Below, one piece after another: positions 25,995 to 34,162 of a stretch of 64,000 bases of DNA (positions are counted from its first letter, which is position 1; every line of letters begins with the position of its first letter). The translations under genes were made by a program, and so were the position numbers. Below the pieces are notes generated by a model. It did not search any database. It was not told the DNA's origin and was given only the letters and a program-made list of their open reading frames with translations. This stretch comes from SYLG01 sp965226945. GTDB lineage: Bacteria; Planctomycetota; Planctomycetia; Gemmatales; Gemmataceae. The stretch is taken from contig OZ245717.1 of the NCBI GenBank assembly GCA_965226945.1, positions 7,812,001-7,876,000 of the forward strand. The letters run 5' to 3'.

Positions 25995-28154
25995 CTACTT
26001 GACCCCATGCATCATGCGCGTCAGTTTGGGCACGAGCAAAATCAACACCCCGGCCGCCGCGAAGAGCGCCATGGTCATGTAGCCAAAGAAGGAAATCGGG
26101 GGAGTGGAACCGGCAATTTCCCCCATCGCCCCGGCGGCAAAGTTGCCAAAGGCAGTCACAAGCAGCCAGACCCCCATGAGCATCGTGGCGAATCTTTTGG
26201 GCGAAAGTTTGCTCGTCATGCTCTGGCCCACGGGCGACAAGCAAAGCTCTCCCATGGTGCCAAGGATGTAGCACCACAACAGCCAGTGCGACGAAACCCG
26301 CGAGGTCGAGCTATCAACCATGACCGCATCGAGTGTCCCGCGGAAGTCGGGATCGGCGGCGCAAACGGAGAGCGCCTTTTGATCCTTGTCGGGAATCACC
26401 TGTTTGATCGTCAGTTGATTCTTCGCGCGATCGAATTGAATACCATCGCGATGGAAGCCGCCGTAGGCCAGCTCGAATCCCTTGACATCGGCGGGCAGCG
26501 TCAGTTGGTAGAATCGCGGTTGTTTTTTGGCTTTCTGCTCGTCCAAGGCCTTGGCCGCCTCTTTCACCGCGCTTTTGAAGGATTCCGGGGTCGTGAGGAT
26601 GCTCAATTCATCCCGCTCCAGATCCGAAAAAACTCCAAGCCACTCGACCTTGCCTTCATGAATCTTCAGACGGCCCGCATGAGCCCGGCCTGCATGCTCA
26701 TCGTTCTTTTCGCCCAAAATGATCCGGCCCTCGGAGTCGAGGTGGATCGAGGCGGGGACGCTTCCCTTGACCGTGAGTTGATGCTTCTCGTTCTCGTTGA
26801 CTGCCCCCCAAACCATGACCAGGAACGATAACCCCATGAACAAGAGCCCAATGACCATCTTGGCCGGAATGCTCAGCTCGATTCGCAGCCAAACCCAGGC
26901 AAAGATTGGCGCCATGACGAAAATGCAAAAGGCATTGATCGACTGGAAATAAGCGGTCGGAACCGGATTGAACCAATTGCCGCCGTCGGCCTCGCGCCCT
27001 TCCTTCAGTTGAAAGATCTCGCCAAATCGCCCCAGGGACTTCATGATGCTTTCCCAAAACCCTTGAGCTTCGGGGGCGTCGACATCGGAGAAGATTTGGG
27101 CCGGTTCGGGATGAACGCCGGGAGGCTTCGGATCCTGAGTGAGATAACGATTGGTGACCTTATCCGCCCAAATATTGAGCGCGTTGCCTTGCTGTTCGAA
27201 CGCGGCCCAGAAAAAGATGGCGAACAGACCGACGACCACGATCGTGGCGACCCGGTCGAGCACGGCGTTTTTCACGGAACTGGTGATCCAGGCAATCGCG
27301 CACAGTGAAATGCCGCTGACGATGCTCGGCGCCGCCCCCTTGATGGCCGCATTGACATTCCCCCAATGCTGGACAATCGACGAGCAGCCGAGGCCCAAAA
27401 GACCCAATGCACCCAGCCACATCACCATCGGAATCAATCCCTGGAATTTCCCAAGCACCGACGGGTGGTTTTCCGCTTCCTTTTCACTCATGATGTCGCC
27501 TGGCAACGCCGCCTTATTGGGGTCGGCTTGGTATTCGACGAGAAACGGTTGACCAAAGAAATAGGTAAGCAGGCCCAACACCATGCCGATGCCCGCCAGG
27601 GCAAATCCTGCATGAAAGCCCCCCTTGGTGTTTTCTTGCAACCAACCGCAAGCGATCGGCGAAAGAAACGCCCCCATGTTGATGCCCATGTAAAAGATCG
27701 TGTAGGCGCCATCGCGGCGGCGATCGTTGGGGGGGTAAAGCTGGCCGACCTGGGTCGTCATGTTCGGTTTGAAAAAACCGTTGCCGACGATGAGGAACAC
27801 GAGCGCCGAATAAAAGATTTGCGTCGCCTCAAAGGCCATCAAAAAGTGGCCAATCGCCATCAGGATTGCGCCGATGAACACTGCAAGGCGATTGCCCAGA
27901 TAGCGATCGGCCATGTAGCCGCCCAGAATCGGTGTGACATAGACCAGGGTGGTGTACCACTTGTAAATCATCGACGAGTGTTCTTGCGTCCAGCGGAAGT
28001 AGCTGGTCATGTACAAGACGAGCAGGGCGCGCATGCCGTAGTAGCTGAATCTCTCCCACATTTCCGTGAAAAACAGGACATACAAACCGATCGGGTGACC
28101 CAGAAAAGTCGTCTCGCCTCGGGTGGTTTCGGTGACGGAAGGGGAATTCGCCAT
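25995..28154 (-). CDS. POT/PTR family proton-coupled transporter with soluble insertion
   Basis: 719 residues from the ATG at 28154, which has GGAG 8 bases upstream; an ATG at 28160 is closer to that site than usual. The ExxERF motif of proton-coupled oligopeptide transporters is present (EMWERFSYYGMRALLVLY), as is GNGFFKPNMTTQVGQLY. Family members normally have 450-550 residues; the excess is mainly ~165 hydrophilic residues near positions 460-625 (DNA about 26290-26800) between late helices, rich in beta-type sequence. A second loop around 330-400 is also long. Substrates in this family include di/tripeptides and nitrate, so the cargo is open. First gene of a three-gene minus-strand operon. 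Confidence 0.9.
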   Translation of the reverse strand: MANSPSVTETTRGETTFLGHPIGLYVLFFTEMWERFSYYGMRALLVLYMTSYFRWTQEHSSMIYKWYTTLVYVTPILGGYMADRYLGNRLAVFIGAILMAIGHFLMAFEATQIFYSALVFLIVGNGFFKPNMTTQVGQLYPPNDRRRDGAYTIFYMGINMGAFLSPIACGWLQENTKGGFHAGFALAGIGMVLGLLTYFFGQPFLVEYQADPNKAALPGDIMSEKEAENHPSVLGKFQGLIPMVMWLGALGLLGLGCSSIVQHWGNVNAAIKGAAPSIVSGISLCAIAWITSSVKNAVLDRVATIVVVGLFAIFFWAAFEQQGNALNIWADKVTNRYLTQDPKPPGVHPEPAQIFSDVDAPEAQGFWESIMKSLGRFGEIFQLKEGREADGGNWFNPVPTAYFQSINAFCIFVMAPIFAWVWLRIELSIPAKMVIGLLFMGLSFLVMVWGAVNENEKHQLTVKGSVPASIHLDSEGRIILGEKNDEHAGRAHAGRLKIHEGKVEWLGVFSDLERDELSILTTPESFKSAVKEAAKALDEQKAKKQPRFYQLTLPADVKGFELAYGGFHRDGIQFDRAKNQLTIKQVIPDKDQKALSVCAADPDFRGTLDAVMVDSSTSRVSSHWLLWCYILGTMGELCLSPVGQSMTSKLSPKRFATMLMGVWLLVTAFGNFAAGAMGEIAGSTPPISFFGYMTMALFAAAGVLILLVPKLTRMMHGVK

Positions 28155-28203
28155 GCGCATGGCTCCGGTGGGGATCGATCAAGTCTTGGAGGTGAGAGGT
28201 CTT

Positions 28204-28220
28204 TTCCTAAGTTTTAGGAA
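28204..28220. promoter_or_regulatory. Inverted repeat between divergent transporter genes
   Basis: TTCCTAA-GTT-TTAGGAA, a perfect repeat with 7-bp arms, lies 50 bp upstream of the POT gene and 76 bp upstream of the DUF997 gene. Its position would let one regulator control both transporter operons. Confidence 0.45.
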
Positions 28221-28295
28221 GCCAACCGCCAACTTCGCCCCCTCGCGCTCCCGGCGCCAAAAACCTGGCCCCGCTAACTCTTTTGAAACCATGAA

Positions 28296-28616
28296 ATGAA
28301 GAGTTCCCAACCAACCCTGGCTCGTTCTCACTGGGAATGGAAGATTTGCGTGGCGGTCTGGACCCTGGCGGCAGCCTGGACCCTGATCGTTTCGTGGTTT
28401 CTTGGCTACCAGGGTCCGGCCCTGGGTGAAGGGGAAGCGCTGCCCTCGATTATTTTGGGAATGCCTGCCTGGGTTTTCTGGGGGATTTTCTGTCCCTGGA
28501 TTGCGGTGACCCTGGTGACGATGGGCCTTGGCTTGCGCATGCAAGACGACGATTCGACCGCGCAACCTTCCGATCCCCCATCGCAAAATCGCCCCCGGGG
28601 GCCCGAGCATGTTTGA
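28296..28616 (+). CDS. Small DUF997-like membrane protein, symporter partner
   Basis: 106 residues with two hydrophobic helices (WKICVAVWTLAAAWTLIV and MPAWVFWGIFCPWIAVTLVT) and a disordered, charged C-terminus. The pattern, including the tryptophan-rich FWGIFCPW, fits the YhdT/DUF997 family, which is commonly encoded directly before sodium:pantothenate-type symporters. Here the gene overlaps the symporter start by 8 bases (ATGTTTGA), which strongly supports a joint role, perhaps as an accessory subunit. The precise function of the family is unknown. Confidence 0.75.
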   Translation: MKSSQPTLARSHWEWKICVAVWTLAAAWTLIVSWFLGYQGPALGEGEALPSIILGMPAWVFWGIFCPWIAVTLVTMGLGLRMQDDDSTAQPSDPPSQNRPRGPEHV

Positions 28617-30528
28617 GCTTGCCCCCGAAAGTCCGGCCATTCTGGGGACCTTTGCCGGCTACCTGATCCTGGTGCTCATTCTCGGGGTGCTGTCCCACCG
28701 GATGATGGCGCACGGCCAGTTCCTTTCGGGTTATTTTCTGGGCAACCGGGGCATGGGCGCCTGGATGCTGGCGCTATCGGTGGCGGCCACAGCCATCAGC
28801 GGCGGCACCTTCATGGGCTTTCCGTCGCTCATTTACAGCAACGGCTGGGTCATGGCCCTCTGGATCGCCGGTTACATGTGCGTGCCTCTCATGGCCCTGG
28901 CATTCATGGGTCGGCGACTCAATCAACTGGCGCGCTTGAGCGGGGCGGTGACCGTGCCCGACATTTTGCGCGAGCGGTTTCATAGTCCTCTGCTCGGCAT
29001 TCTTTCGTCGCTGGTCATTCTGGTGTTCTTGCAGGTCAACCTCGTCGCCCAGTTCAAAGGAGGCGGCCTGGTCATGAAGGAGGCGCTGGGACTTCTGCCC
29101 CCTGACCGCGAAGTGGCCGAGGTGCGACTTGAAAAATCCGCAGCGGAGCACTTTCTGAAAATCCAGTTCGCGCCAGGGCAGGGCGGCGACGAATTATCAC
29201 TTCCTGTCAGCGACCGGGTCGAGGGGATCGACACCCCGAATATTCAAACCGACCATGCGCGAAGACAACTGGCCGTGCCCATGTTCGCAGACGGAGAAAC
29301 CCAGGTCAAAGTCGTCAAATTTCCCGCGAGAAAGATCGAAGTGCCGTTTGCCGGAAGCCCCGTGGAAATCGGCTATCTCGTGGGGCTGATCATTTTTGCG
29401 GCAACGGTCATCGGCTATACAACCTACGGCGGTTTCTGGGCGGTGGCGTGGACCGATGTTCTCGAAGGTCTCGTCATGTTTGTCGGGATCCTCATCCTTG
29501 CGGTGCTGGCCTGGAATGCGGTGACACCGGTCGCGGGATATGCCGGCCTGGGTGCCGCGACCATTCACCTCTCGCGTTTGCCCGACGGTCAGAATCTGAT
29601 CCGGCCGCCGGGACCCGGAGCGTTTTTGCCGTTGGGCGCCGCGCTTTCGTTTTTCGCTTTTTGGCCTTACACCACCGCGGGGCAACCCAGCGGCATGGTG
29701 CGGATGATGGCGTTCAAGGATGTTTCGTCGATGCGCCGGGCGCTCATTTTGGTGACCCTTTATTACCTTGTCACTTATTGCTGCTTGCTCAGTATTTTCA
29801 TCTGCTCGCGGGCGATTTTTCCCGTCGAGTATTTGAAGGAGATTGGCTCGGAAGGGGTGCCGGACAGCATCATGCCGGCGATGATTCGCAAATTGGCTCC
29901 CACCTGGCTGGCGGGATTTCTGTTGGCGGCGCCGTTCGCGGCGATCATGTCGACCGTGGCGGCGTTTCTTTTATTGATCAGCTCTTCGCTGATTCGCGAC
30001 TTGTTCCAGCGGGTGCTGTTTCCGAACGCGGCCGACTCGACGTTGCGTTATCTGAGTTACGGAGCGACCGGCCTCAGCGGGCTTGCGGCCGGGGTGGTCG
30101 CCTTGAACCCTCCCCCATATCTGCAGTACCTGATCGTCTTTAGCAGTAGCGGGCAGGCATGCGCCTTCCTCGCTCCGATGGTCCTGGGCATTACCTGGAA
30201 GCGGACGACTCGTTTTGCCGCAACCGCGGGGTTGATCACGGGAGTCAGTCTGCTGATCGGCCTCTATCTTTTGGGTTGGACCGACCACGATGTGCGCGCT
30301 CAGTTGGCGGCCGGATCGGCCTCGGCCTTCCAAACAACCCTCGACGGGTTATTTGCCTGGATACCCGGACGGGAATTGCCCCGCTCCGACCGCATGGCTC
30401 CCTTGATGCTCTTTGGCCTGGAGCCTGCGATCTGGGGCATGGGGGCCTCGTTTTTGGTGACCGTGCTCCTCAGTTATGTCACCCGTACGGCTGACGATGA
30501 AGCGATGGAGAAGCGGTTCTTCGACTAA
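28609..30528 (+). CDS. Sodium:solute symporter with soluble insertion
   Basis: 639 residues from the ATG at 28609, selected because it overlaps the DUF997 stop and gives a natural N-terminus (FELAPESPAILGTFAGYLI); the frame is open further upstream. SSS-family features: GYFLGNRGMGAWMLALSVAA in the first helices, ISGGTFMGFPSLIY, and the later GQPSGMVRMMAF and LLAAPFAAIMSTVAAFLLL segments. Between helices near residues 160-255 (DNA about 29088-29370) a ~95-residue hydrophilic segment interrupts the normal fold. Transport would be driven by sodium; pantothenate, sugars, amino acids and proline are all known SSS substrates, so the cargo is not assigned. Confidence 0.88.
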   Translation: MFELAPESPAILGTFAGYLILVLILGVLSHRMMAHGQFLSGYFLGNRGMGAWMLALSVAATAISGGTFMGFPSLIYSNGWVMALWIAGYMCVPLMALAFMGRRLNQLARLSGAVTVPDILRERFHSPLLGILSSLVILVFLQVNLVAQFKGGGLVMKEALGLLPPDREVAEVRLEKSAAEHFLKIQFAPGQGGDELSLPVSDRVEGIDTPNIQTDHARRQLAVPMFADGETQVKVVKFPARKIEVPFAGSPVEIGYLVGLIIFAATVIGYTTYGGFWAVAWTDVLEGLVMFVGILILAVLAWNAVTPVAGYAGLGAATIHLSRLPDGQNLIRPPGPGAFLPLGAALSFFAFWPYTTAGQPSGMVRMMAFKDVSSMRRALILVTLYYLVTYCCLLSIFICSRAIFPVEYLKEIGSEGVPDSIMPAMIRKLAPTWLAGFLLAAPFAAIMSTVAAFLLLISSSLIRDLFQRVLFPNAADSTLRYLSYGATGLSGLAAGVVALNPPPYLQYLIVFSSSGQACAFLAPMVLGITWKRTTRFAATAGLITGVSLLIGLYLLGWTDHDVRAQLAAGSASAFQTTLDGLFAWIPGRELPRSDRMAPLMLFGLEPAIWGMGASFLVTVLLSYVTRTADDEAMEKRFFD

Positions 30529-30650
30529 TTCGTTGGTGGAGTGGCTCCTTTGCGCGAAACGCTGTGCCATTTTCGCTTGGACCCCATGCCGTCCCTATCC
30601 AATCAGTTCTCCTCGTTGACTCGAAAAAAATCTTCCAAGGAGACCGTTCC

Positions 30651-31757
30651 ATGAATCGGTTGCGCCCGTTCGCCTTTGGTTTGTGCTTCCTTTCGGTGGT
30701 GGTTCTGACCGCGTCCGCGGCAGAGCCCGCCAATCGAGCGGAAAACGTCATCGTGGTCACGCTCGATGGACTGCGCTGGCAGGAGGTGTTTACCGGCGCG
30801 GATGAATCGTACATTGATGCAAAGCAGGGAGGGGTCAAGGACCTGCCCGGCCTCAAGAAGCGTTATTGGCGCGAGAGCGCCCAAGCACGCCGCGAGGCGA
30901 TGATGCCCTTTTTCTGGGGCACTTTGGCCAAGCAAGGCCAAGTGTTTGGCAATCCGGCCAAAAATGCGCCAGCCAAGATCACCAACGGGCTGAAGTTCTC
31001 CTACCCGGGCTACAGTGAACTGTTCTGCGGCTTGGCCGATGCGCGCATCGTTTCCAATTCAAAGAAGGACAATCCGAATCTGTCGGTGCTTGAGTACTTA
31101 AACGGCCGGCCCGGCTTCGAGAACAAGGTGGAGGCGGTCTGTACCTGGGATGTGTTCCCTTCGATCTTTCGGTCCAAGCAAAACGGATTGCGCGTTCTTG
31201 CGGGTTGGGAACCGCTTACAGAGGCCAACTTGACCGAGCGCGAACGCGCCCTGAACGAGACGATGGAATCGCTGCCCCGCTACTGGCCCGACAATGTCTT
31301 CGACGCCTTCACGTTTGGAGCAGCCCATTCGGCCCTCAAGCGACGCCAACCGAGGGTGCTGTATATCGCGCTTGGTGAGACCGACGAATGGGGTCACGGA
31401 CGCCGCTACGACCTCTACCTCGACGCCGCGAACAAGGCCGATCGCTTCCTCGCCGACCTCTGGACCTGGCTGCAATCACAACCCCAATACCAGGGTAAAA
31501 CCGCCCTGTTGATCACGACCGATCATGGCCGGGGACCGACGCGCGCGGACTGGACCGACCACGGCAAAGCCGTGCCAGGCGCCGAGTTCATCTGGATCGG
31601 CGTCATGGGACCGGGTACACCGACTCTCGGAGAACGGCAGAACATCCAGGTCACCCAAAGCCAGGTCGCGGCAACGATCGCCGCTCTCGTGGGGGAAGAT
31701 TTAAAAAAAGGAAGCCCCAAGGCGGCAGCTCCTTTGCCCGTGTTTGCAGCAAAGTGA
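30651..31757 (+). CDS. Secreted alkaline-phosphatase-superfamily protein
   Basis: 368 residues from the ATG at 30651, with AAGGAGA at 30637-30643; the frame extends to 30564 without support. The signal peptide (FAFGLCFLSVVVLTASA) is followed by ENVIVVTLDGLRWQEVFTG, the first metal-site strand of the alkaline phosphatase/sulfatase/phosphodiesterase fold (Asp in TLDG, nucleophile region just after). The later metal motifs are GETDEWGHGRR and TTDHGRGPTRADWTDHG. The set fits a metal-dependent phosphodiesterase or phosphatase acting outside the cytoplasm. It stands alone, 122 bp after the symporter gene. Confidence 0.82.
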   Translation: MNRLRPFAFGLCFLSVVVLTASAAEPANRAENVIVVTLDGLRWQEVFTGADESYIDAKQGGVKDLPGLKKRYWRESAQARREAMMPFFWGTLAKQGQVFGNPAKNAPAKITNGLKFSYPGYSELFCGLADARIVSNSKKDNPNLSVLEYLNGRPGFENKVEAVCTWDVFPSIFRSKQNGLRVLAGWEPLTEANLTERERALNETMESLPRYWPDNVFDAFTFGAAHSALKRRQPRVLYIALGETDEWGHGRRYDLYLDAANKADRFLADLWTWLQSQPQYQGKTALLITTDHGRGPTRADWTDHGKAVPGAEFIWIGVMGPGTPTLGERQNIQVTQSQVAATIAALVGEDLKKGSPKAAAPLPVFAAK

Positions 31758-31999
31758 ACTGTAGCCATCGAATAAAAAGGCAGAGTGGGCCGCGTTGATA
31801 CTCCGTCGACTTGAGCGTTCCACATCTCGCCCTAGCGATTGATTTCACTTGTTCTTTAGACGAAAGATAGAGTATTGGTAAGTGTGGACCAAAGTCGACA
31901 CTTTCCCATACCATAATATTTGCGTGTCGTTTGCCAAGCGGGTAGGGGCATTTCCCGCCGACTCGTTCTCCCTCTTGAGGTCATTCGAGGGGTATTTTC

Positions 32000-33928
32000 A
32001 TGCGAAGTTTGTTTCGCCTCATTTCCTGGACGCTGGCAGTGGTTCTTAGCCTGTTGCCAATGCACCCTTATACCTGGGCCGCAGCACAGGGCACAAAGGA
32101 AGAGAACAAGTCTGCATCGCTTTCGGATCTCGTGAAGCTTTACCACGAATTCGGGCTTCCCCACCCATCCAAACAGGCGCGCGTGGTCAGGAAGGGCAAT
32201 CCACGCCCCAACCAACTCGACAATGTGACCGAGGTATCGGAGTTTGAATTTGCCTTCGCTGAACCGGAGAAAACGGCTTTCGACGAAAGCTGGATCTGGT
32301 CCGGGTTTCGCAAGACAACAAGTCCCTATGTCGTGGAACGGTACGATTCGCCTCCCAAACCAGAAACAGTTATCCGGTATCTCGATTGGTACGACGGCAA
32401 AGAACCGCGGGCATTGATTTTCGCCATCCAGTGCTCGATCGCCGGGTATCACGAACTGGCAAGTTTCTACTTGAGGCGCTTTCAAAGGGCGATGCGAGCC
32501 CCGCCCGATCTGATTCTGCTGAAAGCTGCATTGGAATATTGGTATCAGGAGTTTCATAACCCGCAGCGGGATCGCGTGACCATCGTTGCCAAGCTGAAAC
32601 AACTCAGGCAAAGACCTGAACTGAACTCATCCGACGAGGATGTCTTGACGTTCCTTCAACGCAAGGAGCTCGATTCTTATTTGCGACAGCTCGATTTGAC
32701 ACTGATCCCCTCGAAGGCCAAGTCCCAATCGATCGAAGCGATGATTGATGCGCTCGTTGACTATTCCGGGAGGAAAAAAGGAGCCGACAGCGATCGTCTC
32801 GATTCTCGGCTGCCCAGAGAAAATGCTGTTCGTTTTCTTTATTTTTCCGAGTGCCATTCTGAACCGGAAATGATCTTACAGCTATCGCGATTGGGCTTCG
32901 ATGCAGTGCCCGCGCTGATCGAACATGTCGACGATCAACGATTGACGCGCAAAACGCGAGAGCTTTTTGGTGGAGATGGGAGGGTTTCACCATTTTCGGT
33001 GTGGCATACGGAATCTGTCGGCGACGTTTGCAGAAAAATTCTATCGATATTTTTTGACTTCAATGAAAATCACAACTTTAGTATCATTAACAATGAAATA
33101 ATTTGGAATATTAAAAAATCAGACTATATTAAAAAATGGGATTCCATGAAACTCAAGACTGATTATGAACTCGCCCTCGCTAAAAGCCATGGCGCCCATC
33201 CCCTTAATCAAGATCTCATAGTCGATTTTATTTTACACAAGAAATCCAATAATTACAAAATAGCTTACGATGATTTTTTGAAACGGAAGACTCCTGAAGA
33301 TTTACTTTGCACGCTAGTACAAAAACTTGCGCTTTCACAACTTCCCAAGGACGAGAAACTCCATCTTTTGCACGAGGCGGCTCGCCATCCCTCTTTGCTG
33401 GTTCAACTCGAAGCGCTCAAGGGGTTGCTTTTGCTCGACAATGCGCTCTTTTCGAAAGTCTGCATGGACCTTCTGGAAAAACAGCCCCTCAGCGAGGTCA
33501 GAGTTCAAGATCGTATCGCGCATCTGGAGTTCGCCCGCCTGGCTTTGAGCACCGACGATCGAAAAGTCATGAGCAGGCTCGCCGCCTACGGGAAAAAACT
33601 GCCTCTCCAGCAGAGAATGTCATTGCTTGGCGACCTGGGATTATCACTTCCTTTATACAATCGATTGGAACTCTACTATTTTTTGACCCAATTTCTGGAC
33701 GACAAAGAAGTTTGCAAAACAGACAATAAAAACGAATATTTTTATTTCTCAAGCTACCTTTGCATTAACCGCATTGAGGTGCGCAACTTCGCGGCGTTTC
33801 AATTGCTGCAGGCCATGCAAATCGAACGCCCGATCAACGACCAAACTTCAGACCAGACCTGGAAAAACATCAGGGACCTAGTCCAGGACGAGGTCGACCG
33901 GGTGACCGAGCTGCAAGAAAAGAAATAA
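32000..33928 (+). CDS. Unrecognised 642-residue secreted protein
   Basis: I do not recognise this family. A signal peptide is clear (LFRLISWTLAVVLSLLPMHPYTWAAA). The rest is hydrophilic and mostly helical, with repeated leucine-spaced helices after about residue 430 (LHLLHEAARHPSLLVQLEAL) that suggest a HEAT/ARM-like solenoid; an earlier segment (FDAVPALIEHVDDQRL) is similar in style. DNA around 33040-33290 is markedly AT-rich (about 29% G+C over 33061-33180 by hand count) with Lys/Asn/Ile-rich codons, unlike flanking DNA; a shorter AT-rich stretch lies near 33660-33760. It faces a convergent kinase gene and has no operon partners. Confidence 0.75.
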   Translation: MRSLFRLISWTLAVVLSLLPMHPYTWAAAQGTKEENKSASLSDLVKLYHEFGLPHPSKQARVVRKGNPRPNQLDNVTEVSEFEFAFAEPEKTAFDESWIWSGFRKTTSPYVVERYDSPPKPETVIRYLDWYDGKEPRALIFAIQCSIAGYHELASFYLRRFQRAMRAPPDLILLKAALEYWYQEFHNPQRDRVTIVAKLKQLRQRPELNSSDEDVLTFLQRKELDSYLRQLDLTLIPSKAKSQSIEAMIDALVDYSGRKKGADSDRLDSRLPRENAVRFLYFSECHSEPEMILQLSRLGFDAVPALIEHVDDQRLTRKTRELFGGDGRVSPFSVWHTESVGDVCRKILSIFFDFNENHNFSIINNEIIWNIKKSDYIKKWDSMKLKTDYELALAKSHGAHPLNQDLIVDFILHKKSNNYKIAYDDFLKRKTPEDLLCTLVQKLALSQLPKDEKLHLLHEAARHPSLLVQLEALKGLLLLDNALFSKVCMDLLEKQPLSEVRVQDRIAHLEFARLALSTDDRKVMSRLAAYGKKLPLQQRMSLLGDLGLSLPLYNRLELYYFLTQFLDDKEVCKTDNKNEYFYFSSYLCINRIEVRNFAAFQLLQAMQIERPINDQTSDQTWKNIRDLVQDEVDRVTELQEKK

Positions 33929-34077
33929 ATCGGCGGCCGGCACTTTGTCCCGGATTGCAAAACGTTTTTCGAGCCGGAGCGCCAAACCGGAAGATCAAAG
34001 GCCGCGCTGCCTTCCGCCGCTGCGGCTAAGAATTGCCTCATAGCCCTGGGAGAGATTGAGCATTCGTTCAATCAGGC

Positions 34078-34150
34078 ATGGCTTCTACTCAGCCCTGGCA
34101 GAAATGGCCGCTACTCAGCCCTGGCAGAAATGGCCGCTACTCAGCCCTGG
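34078..34150. repeat. 26-bp tandem repeat, 2.8 copies
   Basis: Units at 34078-34103, 34104-34129 and a partial one at 34130-34150 share ATGGCCGCTACTCAGCCCTG plus six bases; the first differs by two bases. It lies in the gap between two convergent genes. The unit length is not a multiple of three, so it is a non-coding minisatellite. Confidence 0.85.
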
Positions 34151-34162
34151 TTCGTAGCCCCG

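Noticed and set aside
34078..34150. Possible CRISPR array
   Set aside because: The units are adjacent with no spacers, and there are no cas genes in the window.
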